64,000 nt of DNA from Pseudomaricurvus sp965656525 (GTDB taxonomy: Bacteria; Pseudomonadota; Gammaproteobacteria; Pseudomonadales; Cellvibrionaceae), in NCBI GenBank assembly GCA_965656525.1, contig CBFHKY010000011.1:52273-116272 (forward strand), given 5' to 3'. The notes under the pieces are model-generated. The model was not told the DNA's origin and did no database searches. It saw only the letters and a program-made list of their open reading frames with translations. This document shows, in pieces, positions 17,582 through 26,978 of this stretch (positions are counted from its first letter, which is position 1; each line of letters opens with the position of its first letter). The position numbers and the translations under genes are program-made.

Positions 17582-20514
17582 AAATAACGCGCCCAAACTG
17601 CACTGACATTCGCTCTTTCTGCCACAAACTCATCGCCCCCAACGACGCCGGACTGACGCTGTAAATTAAGGCGGTGACCTGCTGAGCGGTACACTTTGTA
17701 AGCTTCTGCCAACTGAACCTCTTCTTGTGAGGTCAGTAGATTTTCAGCTCGAAGGCTTTCCAAAATGCGAATATTATCGCTCCAGCGAGTCAGTGCCGGT
17801 GCTTCGTGCGCCATCACCAAAACCCAAAACTGCACTAAGAATTCAATATCCACCATACCACCAGCATCTTGCTTTAAATGAAACTGTGCGGCTTTTTCTT
17901 CAGCCGTGCCCTGACTGCCTAAGTGATCGCGCATTTTCTCACGCATGTTGGATACCTCTAGACGCAGCGCTTCAGGATCACGCGGTTGAGCCAAAATATC
18001 ATGACGCAACTGGTTAAACTGCTCGCTCAGCCGTGAGCCGCCAGTAACCACTCGGGCGCGCACAAGCGCCTGATGCTCCCATGTCCAAGCTTCCTGACGC
18101 TGGTACTTTTCAAACGCCACCAGAGAGCTAACCAGCAAACCAGAATTACCAGACGGGCGCAGACGCATATCCACTTCATACAGTTGACCAGAAATGGTCT
18201 GCGTATTCAGGATATGAATGATTTTCTGCCCCAAGCGTATAAAGTAGGTCTGGTTATCCAGCGACTTTTCGCCATCACTGTAGCCATTAGCCGCAGCATC
18301 GTGCACAAACACCAGGTCCAAGTCAGAGCCGTGGCCTAACTCAATACCTCCCAGCTTGCCATAACCGACTACGATAAATTCTGGCTCTGGTTGCCCATCC
18401 AAAGCCGCAGGTAAACCATGGCGTACTCGCATTTGCTCCCACGCTAACGCGACCACATGCTCTAGAATCACTTCCGCCAGCCAGGTTAGATAATCACTCA
18501 CTTGCATTAAAGGCAGCGCACCAGATACCTCGCAGGCGGCTACGCGCAAACCGTGCGCCATTCGAAAGTAACGCAAAGCTTCCATCTGACCTTCGATGTC
18601 GTCCCAACTGACACGCAACATCTGTTGACGCAACTCATCTTGTAGTACCTGTTTGTTGGGTGGCTGATACAGGCTGCGAGGGTCCAACAGCTCATCCAAT
18701 AACACGGGGTGGCGCGCCAGTTGTTCGGCAATCCAGCTACTGGCGGTACACAAACGAACCAGCTGCTGCAAAGCGCCAGGGTTTTCCACTAACAACAGCA
18801 GATACACGGTGCGACGCGTCACCGCTGCCACCAAGGTCAAAACTCGCTCTAGTGCTTCTGCCCGGCTCTGCTCCTGTGCCAGTAGTTTTAAGAGTCTTGG
18901 CAACAGAGCGTCCAAACGTACCCGCCCTTCCGGTTGCATCACGGCCAGAGCTTGACTGCTAGCAAAGCGGGACAATACGACTGCCATGCCCTCGGCATCG
19001 ATCAGACCAGCCGCACCGAGATATTCAGCCCACACGTCTGGCTCCGGCGATTCATGCTGCACGCCAACGCCTTTGGGCCACAACAGCTCCCACTCACGCA
19101 AATCATCTTGTTGATCGTCGGCACCCTCTGGTTCTGCAATCAGCTGCTGAAAGTGCTCATGGACAATGGCGCGATGGCGATCAAGGGCCGCCAAGAAGCC
19201 GGGTGGATCGTCAAACCCCATCACCCAAGCCAAACGCTGCAATCCCTGATCGTCTTGGGGTAACGACTGGGTTTGCTTATCTTGATACCCCTGTATGGCG
19301 TGTTCCGTGTCCCGCAAAAAGAGATAGGCATCGGCCAACTCTGTGGCAGCACCTACGGGCAACAAGCTTTCTTCTTCCAATAAAGGCAACAGTTTGAGCA
19401 CTCGCCGCTCCCGCAGCCGATCGTCTCGGCCACCGCGAATCATCTGGAAAACCTGTACAATGAACTCCACCTCGCGAATGCCGCCTGGACCCAGCTTAAC
19501 GTTGGCGCTTATGCCCTTGCGCTGTACTTCGCGATTAATTAACGATTTCATGTCGCGCATAGAGTCAATGGCGCTGAAATCCAGATAACGGCGATAAGTA
19601 AAACGCCGCAGCATGTCCATCAGCTGCTCTCCTGCCACCTTCGCGCCATGCATCACATCGCCAGACACCACTCGCGCCTTAATCATGGCGTAGCGTTCCC
19701 ATTCGCGCCCTTGTGTCTGGTAATAACCTTCCAGTGAGTCAAAATTAGCCACCAGCGGTCCACTTTGCCCATAGGGGCGCAAGCGCATATCCACTCGAAA
19801 CACAAAGCCATCCACGGTATTGGTATCGATACTGCTGATTAACTTTTGACCCAATTTCAGGAAATACTCTTGATTTGAAATGGATTTGCGCCCGCCTTCG
19901 GTTTCACCGCTTTCCGGATAGGTGAAAATCAAATCGATGTCTGAGGATACGTTCAGCTCATAACCACCCATCTTACCCATTCCAAGCACCACCAAGGGCT
20001 GCTCTTCACCACTAAAATGACCGATGGGCTTGCCGAAACGCGACGACAAACTCTCGTGGTGATAGCGTATCGCCGCTTGAATCACAACTTCCGCCAACGC
20101 TGTCATGTCAGCTGTGGTTTCCGTCATGGGCGCCAAGCGGCAGAGATCTCGCCACACAATGCGCAACATCATGTCACGCCGAAACTGCCTCAGCGCTCGG
20201 TCAAAGCCCTTGTCGTCACCCGCGCCATCCAACGAGCGGTCCAAATAAGCGCACATTTCAGTTTGCGATAAAGGTGTGGTCATCCATTTTTTTTGCAGCC
20301 AATCGGTAAACACTGAAGGGTGATCAATCGCGATCTGCGCCACATAATCACTGGCCACCCACACACGCGCCAGTTGCGCAGCCTGCTCGGGCTGTTCAGA
20401 CATCCACTCGGTTAGAGCCTGTTGTTGCTCATCCGAGGCACGATGGCTCCATAGCTCCCACTTGTGGTGAAGGGTTTCTTGGAATTCGGGCGGTATTAAG
20501 GTGGTTGGCAACAT
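17572..20514 (-). CDS. glnE: bifunctional glutamine synthetase adenylyltransferase/deadenylase
   Basis: GlnE attaches and removes AMP on glutamine synthetase under control of PII, setting GS activity to nitrogen status. The 980-residue length is normal. Two nucleotidyltransferase domains are visible. The first has GMGKMGGYELNVSSDIDLIF near residue 175 (deadenylylase half). The second has GYGKLGGIELGHGSDLDLVF near residue 716 (adenylylase half). Each has the GS-x(1)-D-x-D metal motif, and each is followed by a copy of RLRPxGxSGxLV. It is monocistronic and convergent with ilvE. A nitrogen-control gene here is consistent with the urea genes further along. Confidence 0.96.
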   Translation of the reverse strand: MLPTTLIPPEFQETLHHKWELWSHRASDEQQQALTEWMSEQPEQAAQLARVWVASDYVAQIAIDHPSVFTDWLQKKWMTTPLSQTEMCAYLDRSLDGAGDDKGFDRALRQFRRDMMLRIVWRDLCRLAPMTETTADMTALAEVVIQAAIRYHHESLSSRFGKPIGHFSGEEQPLVVLGMGKMGGYELNVSSDIDLIFTYPESGETEGGRKSISNQEYFLKLGQKLISSIDTNTVDGFVFRVDMRLRPYGQSGPLVANFDSLEGYYQTQGREWERYAMIKARVVSGDVMHGAKVAGEQLMDMLRRFTYRRYLDFSAIDSMRDMKSLINREVQRKGISANVKLGPGGIREVEFIVQVFQMIRGGRDDRLRERRVLKLLPLLEEESLLPVGAATELADAYLFLRDTEHAIQGYQDKQTQSLPQDDQGLQRLAWVMGFDDPPGFLAALDRHRAIVHEHFQQLIAEPEGADDQQDDLREWELLWPKGVGVQHESPEPDVWAEYLGAAGLIDAEGMAVVLSRFASSQALAVMQPEGRVRLDALLPRLLKLLAQEQSRAEALERVLTLVAAVTRRTVYLLLLVENPGALQQLVRLCTASSWIAEQLARHPVLLDELLDPRSLYQPPNKQVLQDELRQQMLRVSWDDIEGQMEALRYFRMAHGLRVAACEVSGALPLMQVSDYLTWLAEVILEHVVALAWEQMRVRHGLPAALDGQPEPEFIVVGYGKLGGIELGHGSDLDLVFVHDAAANGYSDGEKSLDNQTYFIRLGQKIIHILNTQTISGQLYEVDMRLRPSGNSGLLVSSLVAFEKYQRQEAWTWEHQALVRARVVTGGSRLSEQFNQLRHDILAQPRDPEALRLEVSNMREKMRDHLGSQGTAEEKAAQFHLKQDAGGMVDIEFLVQFWVLVMAHEAPALTRWSDNIRILESLRAENLLTSQEEVQLAEAYKVYRSAGHRLNLQRQSGVVGGDEFVAERANVSAVWARYLTA

Positions 20515-20704
20515 AGTATCTATCCGAGAGTATCAATATTTTCCTAAGAGTCGTAACGCCTTTTTAAACGTTATGATGTCTTACTAAAAACGCGGGCGTC
20601 TATATCTTCGCCGCAGCGAGGGTTGATGCAAAACAACGAACACCCAACACCAGAGGTTTGCGAACGCCTGAAGTCTAAGCCGTTAGTCGGCACAAACCAG
20701 ACAG

Positions 20705-22459
20705 CTAACAATCCACCGGCGGAGCCACTCGCAGAACTTCTTCAATCGTGGTCAGCCCTTGCGCCACTTTATGCGCCCCCGATAAACGCAGAGTACGCAT
20801 ACCTTCGCGCATACTGAGCTTGCGCAGTTCAATCAAATCACAGCGATCATCAATCACACCCTGTAACGTTTCCGTTACGGGCATAATTTCATAAAGCCCC
20901 TGACGCCCAAGGTAGCCGGTATTACGACACTCTAAGCACCCCACTGGCAGATAAATGGTTTTCGGCTTGGTAACTCGCCAAGGCTTTACCAGTTGCTGCC
21001 AGATATCGTTGCTGATCTCGCCCTCTTGTTTGCAGTGCGGGCACAGGGTGCGCACCAAACGCTGAGCCATGATCCCCAGCAAGGTGGAACGCAGCAGATA
21101 AGAAGGCACACCTAAATCCAATAGACGAGTAATGCCTGTCGGTGCGTCATTGGTGTGCAGAGTAGAAATCACCAAATGCCCCGTTAGCGCGGCTTGCACG
21201 GCCATTTGTGCGGTTTCCAGATCACGAATCTCCCCCACCATGATGATGTCTGGATCTTGACGCAACAGGGTCCGCACGCCACTGGCAAAGTCGAGGCCGA
21301 TGTTGTGCTGCACCTGTGTTTGGTTGAAGGTGTCTTCCACCATTTCGATAGGGTCTTCGATGGTACTCACGTTGACTTCACTGGTGGCCATGCGCTTGAG
21401 GCTGGAATATAAGGTCGTGGTTTTACCTGAGCCCGTGGGGCCGGTGACCAAAACAATGCCGTGCGGCTTTGTGGTCATCGCCTGCCAGCGCTCAAAGTCG
21501 TCCCCCGTTAAGCCCAACTCCGTAAAACTGCGCAACAATACGTCAGGGTCAAAAATCCGCATCACTAACTTTTCACCAAACGCGGTGGGCAAAGTAGAAA
21601 GCCTGAGTTCGACTTCACTGCCATCGCCGCGCTTGGTTTTGATTCTTCCATCCTGTGGCTTGCGCTTTTCCGCCACATTCATACGACCTAAGATTTTTAA
21701 CCGGCTGGTCACCGCATTAGTGATAGATGCTGGCAACTCGTAGACCTGATGCAAAATGCCATCAATACGAAACCGCAAGCGTCCCACCTCTCGGCGTGGC
21801 TCTATGTGAATATCGCTGGCTCGTTGATCAAAGGCGTATTGCAGTAACCAATCGACAATATTAACCACATGCTGATCGTTAGCCTCTGGGTCTTTCAGCG
21901 TACCCAGCTCTAGCAACTGCTCAAAGTTGGTTACCGCTGTAGGGCCCGCCATACCTGCAGCCCCACTGATAGAACGCGACAGTGTATAAAATTCGATCGT
22001 GTAACGTTCAATATCAGACGGCAGTGCGAACACACGACGCACTTTGCGCCGAGCCACATGCTCTAGCTGCGGCTCCCAATCCATTAAAAAGGGCTGTTTA
22101 CAGGCAACAACGATCTCGTCTACATGGCTTTCTACACAGAGAATACCGTGACGTTTGGCAAAAGCGTAAGACATCACCTCAGTAGCTTTGGCCACATCGA
22201 TCTTCAACGGATCAATATTGTGCAATTCCAACTCGGCTCGGTCAGCCAGCCAAACACTCAACTGATATTCGTCCAGTACAACACCGGTGCGGGTTTTGTC
22301 TTCCAATCTTTGATTCGCGACATACGTGACGGGGTGCAACAACGATTGCTCTCGACTGCGCGATTGCCCTGCCACGAAATTCGCATCCGTCTGGGTAATG
22401 CGGCCATCGACCACCAAATCGTCCAATAAGTTACGTATATCTAGCGTGCGTCCAATCAT
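20705..22459 (-). CDS. orphan GspE/PilB family secretion ATPase
   Basis: This 584-residue type II/IV secretion or pilus assembly ATPase would power pseudopilus or pilus extension from the cytoplasmic face. The N-terminal third is a T2SSE_N-type domain. The ATPase core shows FRIDGILHQVY, Walker A GPTGSGKTTT near residue 341, the Asp box IEDPIEM, Walker B LLRQDPDIIMVGEIRD, and the His box TGHLVISTLHTND. A zinc-binding tetracysteine CPHC...CLEC sits near the C-terminus. No gsp or pil partner is present in this window, so the apparatus it serves must be encoded elsewhere. A small reading frame lies 42 bp upstream. Confidence 0.88.
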   Translation of the reverse strand: MIGRTLDIRNLLDDLVVDGRITQTDANFVAGQSRSREQSLLHPVTYVANQRLEDKTRTGVVLDEYQLSVWLADRAELELHNIDPLKIDVAKATEVMSYAFAKRHGILCVESHVDEIVVACKQPFLMDWEPQLEHVARRKVRRVFALPSDIERYTIEFYTLSRSISGAAGMAGPTAVTNFEQLLELGTLKDPEANDQHVVNIVDWLLQYAFDQRASDIHIEPRREVGRLRFRIDGILHQVYELPASITNAVTSRLKILGRMNVAEKRKPQDGRIKTKRGDGSEVELRLSTLPTAFGEKLVMRIFDPDVLLRSFTELGLTGDDFERWQAMTTKPHGIVLVTGPTGSGKTTTLYSSLKRMATSEVNVSTIEDPIEMVEDTFNQTQVQHNIGLDFASGVRTLLRQDPDIIMVGEIRDLETAQMAVQAALTGHLVISTLHTNDAPTGITRLLDLGVPSYLLRSTLLGIMAQRLVRTLCPHCKQEGEISNDIWQQLVKPWRVTKPKTIYLPVGCLECRNTGYLGRQGLYEIMPVTETLQGVIDDRCDLIELRKLSMREGMRTLRLSGAHKVAQGLTTIEEVLRVAPPVDC

Positions 22460-22501
22460 TCGTTCTCTGTCCTGGGTCTCGTCGGGTTCATTAGCGGCCG
22501 C

Positions 22502-22669
22502 TCAGCAGCCCACAGAGCTTTTGCTAAGTACCGGCGACACGGGTGTCAGTTTTAAGGATTGTAGCGGCATTCCCCGATTCACAACACCCAGCCACCACGG
22601 ATCGGTGAAAACACTCACAAACTCTTTGAAACCGCAGCCACCATCACAATCGCTTATGGCGACGGCCAT
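22502..22669 (-). CDS. possible small ORF upstream of the secretion ATPase
   Basis: I found an open frame of 55 codons from ATG 22669-22667 to TGA 22504-22502, ending 42 bp before the GspE-type gene. The predicted peptide starts MAVAISDCDGGCGF and includes DPWWLGVVNRG. I recognise no family. No ribosome binding site is evident, so this may be spurious. Confidence 0.22.
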   Translation of the reverse strand: MAVAISDCDGGCGFKEFVSVFTDPWWLGVVNRGMPLQSLKLTPVSPVLSKSSVGC

Positions 22670-22795
22670 CGGATAAACACAAACTACTGCCTCTCAAGAT
22701 CAATAACCATATCAACTAAAGGCTATAGCAGGTCATAACAATATGAAATTGTTGTCGTGAGCCCAAACGAGCAATCTTAAGGGCCGCTACAGCCG

Positions 22796-22813
22796 CTGAC
22801 ACAAAAATGTCAT
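22796..22813 (+). promoter_or_regulatory. candidate Pho box upstream of the phosphate uptake pair
   Basis: CTGACACAAAAATGTCAT matches the PhoB box CTGTCATAAAACTGTCAT at 15 of 18 positions. It lies 90 bp before the DUF47 gene. A TATATC at 22832 could serve as a -10, but the spacing of 18 bp from the box is longer than in typical PhoB promoters. The rest of the 444-bp region 22460-22903 shows nothing else I can support apart from the small frame at 22502. Confidence 0.35.
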
Positions 22814-22903
22814 TTTTTTAATGAGTTCTGCTATATCAGTCTTTATACTCCGCGCCTGAAACTCGGTTCAAACAACCGCATCCAAATATAAGGGAGCCTG
22901 TAG

Positions 22904-23584
22904 ATGCCTAGATCTAACCCCCTGAGCAACCTCTTCGGTAAGTCACCTATCAAACCGATGCAGGAACATATGGCCGTCGCTCACAAAGCCGTCGATCAGC
23001 TCAAGCCCTTCTTCGAAGCCGTCCAAAAAAGCGATTGGGAACAGGTCACGAAGCTTCAAAAAAGTATCGGCGATTTAGAAAACGAGGCCGACGCTCTGAA
23101 AAAAGAAATCCGTCTGCATCTCCCTAAAAGTCTCTTTTTGCCCGTTCCTCGCAGCGATTTGTTGGAATTGCTATCCATGCAGGACAGCATGGCCAACCGC
23201 GCCAAAGATATCGCTGGGATCATTTTGGGCCGCAAAATGCTGCTGCCAGAAGCCATCGCCAGCAACATGGTGCAATTTGTAGCGGCCACCATTGCCACGT
23301 CAGCACAAGCACTCAAAGCCATTAATGAGTTAGACGAACTGCTTGAAACAGGTTTTTCTGGGCGTGAGCTGCAGCTGGTGGAAAAACTGATTGAAGAGTT
23401 GGATCGGCTAGAACACCACACCGATGAACTGCAAATCACCATTCGTAGCGATCTTTTTACGATCGAGAAAGAGCTCCCCCCTGTGGATGTTATTTTCCTA
23501 TACCGCGTTATTGAGTGGACAGGCGATGTGGCCGACCGAGCACAAAAAGTAGGCTCTCGCCTGCAAATGTTGCTGGCACGCTAA
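22904..23584 (+). CDS. DUF47 (TIGR00153) PhoU-like phosphate transport accessory protein
   Basis: This 226-residue, all-helical cytoplasmic protein belongs to the DUF47/TIGR00153 family, distantly related to PhoU. These proteins are nearly always encoded beside a PiT permease and are thought to modulate it. Characteristic segments include LENEADALKKEIRLHLPKSLFLPVPRSDLLELLSMQDSMANRAKDIAG and the metal-type E/D-rich repeats before VDVIFLYRVIEWTGDVADRAQKVGSRL. AGGGAG precedes the ATG. The PiT gene follows after 49 bp, so both are probably on one transcript. Confidence 0.93.
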   Translation: MPRSNPLSNLFGKSPIKPMQEHMAVAHKAVDQLKPFFEAVQKSDWEQVTKLQKSIGDLENEADALKKEIRLHLPKSLFLPVPRSDLLELLSMQDSMANRAKDIAGIILGRKMLLPEAIASNMVQFVAATIATSAQALKAINELDELLETGFSGRELQLVEKLIEELDRLEHHTDELQITIRSDLFTIEKELPPVDVIFLYRVIEWTGDVADRAQKVGSRLQMLLAR

Positions 23585-23633
23585 GCCCACTTTCAACCAA
23601 CAAAAAGATAATCGAGAGAAGGTAGAAACTACC

Positions 23634-24905
23634 ATGTCTATTCTTGCCGAACACGGACAGACTTTACTTATCCTCGCCTGTATTTTCGGGCTTTTTATGG
23701 CTTGGGGTGTCGGTGCCAATGATGTTGCTAATGCCATGGGCACGTCAGTTGGCTCACGAGCGCTGACCATCAAACAAGCGATTTTTATCGCTATGATTTT
23801 TGAGTTTCTTGGCGCTTACTTGGCCGGCGGCGAGGTCACATCTACCATACGTAAGGGGATTATCGACCCTCAACTGCTGGCTGACACTCCGGAGCTCTTG
23901 GTCTTTGGCATGATGTCCGCGCTACTGGCGGCTGGCACGTGGCTGCTGATCGCCAGTTTGTTGGGCTGGCCGGTTTCCACCACCCACTCAATCGTTGGTG
24001 CGATCGTCGGTTTTGCCGCCGTAGGCATATCGTTTGACGCTGTCGCTTGGGGCAAGGTTGGCACCATTGTCGCGAGCTGGGTGGTGTCACCATTGCTCGC
24101 GGGTACCATTAGCTTTTTCTTATTCCGCAGCGTTCAGCGCTTGATACTGAACACCGAAAACCCTTTTGCTAACGCCAAGCGTTACATCCCTATTTACATG
24201 TTTGCCGTGGGCTTTTTGATGGCCATGGTTACTTTATTGAAAGGGCTTAAGCACGTCTTTAAAGACATGGGGTTGAAGTTCAGTTTTGTTCAGGACGCCG
24301 GCATTGCGGTTTTGTTTGGCTTGCTAGTGATGGCCATTGGCGTCTATATGATGCGCAATATCAGGGACGAAGGTAACGAAGACAATCGTTTTGCCAGTGT
24401 CGAAAAGGTGTTTGCCATACTTATGGTATTTACCGCCTGCGCCATGGCATTTGCACACGGCTCTAACGATGTGGCTAACGCGGTTGGCCCGTTGGCCGCT
24501 GTTTATGGAGTGATCGAAAGCGGTGCTGTGGCCTCGAAGTCGGTTATGCCCAGCTGGATTTTGTTGCTGGGTGGCGTCGGTATTGTGGTCGGGCTGGCAA
24601 CCTACGGCTGGAAAGTCATTGCCACCATCGGCAAAAAGATTACCGAACTAACCCCTAGCCGCGGCTTTGCCGCCGAGCTGGGTGCGGCAGCGACGGTGGT
24701 GTTGGCCTCCGGCACTGGGTTGCCCATTTCTACCACTCACACCTTAGTAGGTGCTGTATTAGGGGTAGGTTTAGCGCGCGGAATCGGCGCACTTAACTTG
24801 AGTGTCATCGGCACCATTTTTACCAGCTGGATCATTACGTTACCAGCTGGCGCAGGACTATCGATTTTATTCTTCTTCTTTTTCAAAGGTTTTTTTAGCG
24901 GCTAG
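23634..24905 (+). CDS. low-affinity inorganic phosphate transporter, PiT family
   Basis: This 423-residue inner membrane symporter takes up phosphate (often as a metal-phosphate complex) with H+ or Na+. The two inverted PiT signatures are present: GVGANDVANAMGTSVGSRALT near the N-terminus and AHGSNDVANAVGPLAAV in the second half. Each is paired with a PVSTTHSIVGAIVGF or PISTTHTLVGAVLGV motif. About ten transmembrane helices are apparent. It is the second gene of the DUF47-PiT pair. A hairpin follows about 30 bp after the stop. Confidence 0.95.
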   Translation: MSILAEHGQTLLILACIFGLFMAWGVGANDVANAMGTSVGSRALTIKQAIFIAMIFEFLGAYLAGGEVTSTIRKGIIDPQLLADTPELLVFGMMSALLAAGTWLLIASLLGWPVSTTHSIVGAIVGFAAVGISFDAVAWGKVGTIVASWVVSPLLAGTISFFLFRSVQRLILNTENPFANAKRYIPIYMFAVGFLMAMVTLLKGLKHVFKDMGLKFSFVQDAGIAVLFGLLVMAIGVYMMRNIRDEGNEDNRFASVEKVFAILMVFTACAMAFAHGSNDVANAVGPLAAVYGVIESGAVASKSVMPSWILLLGGVGIVVGLATYGWKVIATIGKKITELTPSRGFAAELGAAATVVLASGTGLPISTTHTLVGAVLGVGLARGIGALNLSVIGTIFTSWIITLPAGAGLSILFFFFFKGFFSG

Positions 24906-24937
24906 CCAAATGGCGCCCCAATATAAAGCACAGCCCC

Positions 24938-24966
24938 CTGTGGCGCTTCGTTCTGAGGCGCCACAG
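24938..24966 (+). terminator. hairpin after the PiT gene
   Basis: CTGTGGCGC (24938-24946) and GCGCCACAG (24958-24966) form a perfect 9-bp stem with an 11-base loop. No T-run follows, so termination may be weak or Rho-assisted. Confidence 0.5.
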
Positions 24967-25228
24967 ACTCTCGGTCTCCTCTTCTAAGCGCTTGATAGAC
25001 TGAGAACCTAGCCCACACTTCTTTCCGTCACACCTCAGATATTAATTAAGAATCATTCGGAAACAGCTGACTCACAGCTTTTTGATACGAACGATTACCA
25101 TTTTATACAACTGTCATACTTTTTAGTTATTCTGTGCGCAAATCGGACAAAAATGGTGCGATTGATGCATATGAAGATATAAAAGCGTAGAATTCCATTC
25201 CGAATCGTTCTACCAAACAGACATCAGA

Positions 25229-25301
25229 CTCTCGACTCGGAACAGCTGAAGGTTCTCTATCCAGGGCGGCTGAAGGCTCTCGATCCAGAACAGCTGACTA
25301 A
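25229..25301 (+). repeat. imperfect tandem repeat upstream of the DUF3095 gene
   Basis: Three imperfect copies of a 22-26 bp unit begin with CTCT and contain (A/G)CGGCTGA or ACAGCTGA: 25229-25254, 25255-25276 and 25277-25301. A related AACAGCTGACT lies at 25062. They fall in the 442-bp gap between the PiT and DUF3095 genes, which otherwise holds only the hairpin at 24938. Their role is unknown; regulatory binding or slippage are both possible. Confidence 0.5.
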
Positions 25302-25347
25302 CGATAGCCCTTGGTAAAAAACGACCCAATAAAGGGACAAATCCCAA

Positions 25348-26595
25348 ATGACGCTAGATACTGTCCATTTTTACAATGAACTGAAACCGTTCACAGACTT
25401 TTCGAGTTTCTCTGATATCCGGCACTACAGTAATGTACCCGATGATTGGTACATCGTCATTATCGACATTAAAGGCTCTATCCAGGCGATTAACAGTGGT
25501 CAGTACAAGCAGGTTAACGGCGTTTGTATCGCGACGATGAATGCGTTAATCAATGCCATGAAACCGGTGCAGGTTCCTTATGTTTTTTGCGGCGATAGCG
25601 CTACAGCCTGCTTCCCTGAATCTCACCTAAATACTGTCAAGCGTGCGTTACGTGCCGCTAAGCGCATGGCGCGTAAGCGTTTTGGCTTAGCGCTGCGCGT
25701 AGGAATGATTAAAGTGTCTGAGGTACGTCAACCCGGTGTAGAGGTCTGCGTTGCCAAATTTCAAGCGCATCAACACTTTCAACAAGCCATGTTACGCGGT
25801 AAAGGATTCGATGCCGCAGACAAAAAGGTTAAAGAGCGCCTCTACCCCAATCCGTATCAGTTGGAGACCGATGCCTCAGCCATAGACAACCATTACAAAG
25901 GGGTCTTTGATGGCTTTGAGTGTCGCTGGGATGAAATCGCCAGCCCTCACGAAGCCGTCGCCGCCGTACTGATCCGCAGTCTCACCGCCGCCCCTGACGC
26001 CAACAATCAACTCTATAAAGCGGTCTTGGCCGATATTGATCGTATCTATGGCAACGAACAACAACGCCACCCACTCACCCCTAAACAGTTGTCCCTCACC
26101 AGCCAAACAAAATTGCTGGCCGTAGAGACCGAAGTGCAAACCGCCTTTCGGCCCACGCTGGCAAAACTCAGTTATCGTTGGAAACTATTTTTGGTGCGGC
26201 AACTGGGCAACGTCTTGATGAAATTCGGCCTGCGCACAGGCAACACTCACTGGGGGGAATACAAAGACCGATTGATTGCCAATACCGACTACCGTAAATA
26301 CGACAATACGTTACACATGATTATTTCTGGCACCGTCGAGCAACACAACCGTTTGCGAGCGACACTGGAAAATTATCGCCACAACAAACAGCTTGCTTTC
26401 GGCCTGCACAGCGCACCCGCGTCATTAATCACCTGCGTGATTGATAATTATCAGCACGACCACATCCATTTTCTCGATATCACCAACGGCGGATACACGA
26501 TGGCCGCACGAGAATTAAAACAACAGCTCAACATCGCTAGTGCGCCCCGCAATGTTCCTCAGACAACTGCCGAGACAAGCCGAATTGAAGTCTGA
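25348..26595 (+). CDS. DUF3095 protein, nucleotide-cyclase-like
   Basis: This 415-residue soluble protein of the DUF3095 family starts FYNELKPFTDFSSFSDIRHYSNVPDDWYIVIIDIKGSIQAINSGQYKQVNGVCIATMNALINAM. That segment resembles the first metal-binding strand and helix of class III nucleotide cyclases (D-x-KGS with N-terminal Asp). A second cyclase-like strand, PYVFCGDSATACFP, follows. The C-terminal third (from about residue 300) holds a helical region ending in a strand-rich segment FGLHSAPASLITCVIDNYQHDHIHFLD. Family members have no proven enzymatic activity known to me. It stands before the NCS1-kinase fusion gene, separated by an assembly gap. Confidence 0.75.
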   Translation: MTLDTVHFYNELKPFTDFSSFSDIRHYSNVPDDWYIVIIDIKGSIQAINSGQYKQVNGVCIATMNALINAMKPVQVPYVFCGDSATACFPESHLNTVKRALRAAKRMARKRFGLALRVGMIKVSEVRQPGVEVCVAKFQAHQHFQQAMLRGKGFDAADKKVKERLYPNPYQLETDASAIDNHYKGVFDGFECRWDEIASPHEAVAAVLIRSLTAAPDANNQLYKAVLADIDRIYGNEQQRHPLTPKQLSLTSQTKLLAVETEVQTAFRPTLAKLSYRWKLFLVRQLGNVLMKFGLRTGNTHWGEYKDRLIANTDYRKYDNTLHMIISGTVEQHNRLRATLENYRHNKQLAFGLHSAPASLITCVIDNYQHDHIHFLDITNGGYTMAARELKQQLNIASAPRNVPQTTAETSRIEV

Positions 26596-26732
26596 AAGCG
26601 GCATCGCAACGACTCCGTTAACCGTTATTTTCTTTAACCCTCGGAGCACCGCTCAAAAGCGAAAAGCTCGGCTCAAAATCATAGATAACCCTGCCTAAAA
26701 AGCCCACCTACCTCAAAGGCTCACGCCCCCAG

Positions 26733-26764
26733 TTCTTGCCAATGTTCTATCGCGTTGGCAAGAA
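26733..26764. promoter_or_regulatory. 10-bp perfect inverted repeat before the NCS1-kinase gene
   Basis: TTCTTGCCAA (26733-26742) and TTGGCAAGAA (26755-26764) are perfect inverted arms with a 12-base spacer. There is no T-run after it on either strand. It could be an operator for the downstream sensor gene or a processed 3' end of the DUF3095 transcript. The remaining sequence of 26596-26877 has no gene I can support. Confidence 0.4.
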
Positions 26765-26877
26765 AGCCGGTGTGGCGGCAAATTAAACATCATCAACAGG
26801 CCACAAACGTGATAATTTCTCATTAGGGCATCACAACATGATGCACCTATGTTGAACGTCATCAAGTACGTTTCAAC

Positions 26878-26976
26878 NNNNNNNNNNNNNNNNNNNNNNN
26901 NNNNNNNNNNNNNNNNNNNNNNNNNNNNNNNNNNNNNNNNNNNNNNNNNNNNNNNNNNNNNNNNNNNNNNNNNNNN
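26878..26976. other. assembly gap, 99 N
   Basis: This is a fixed-size placeholder gap. The reading frame of the downstream sensor gene stays open up to its edge, so the start codon and promoter of that gene are hidden here. Confidence 0.97.
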
Positions 26977-26978
26977 AA

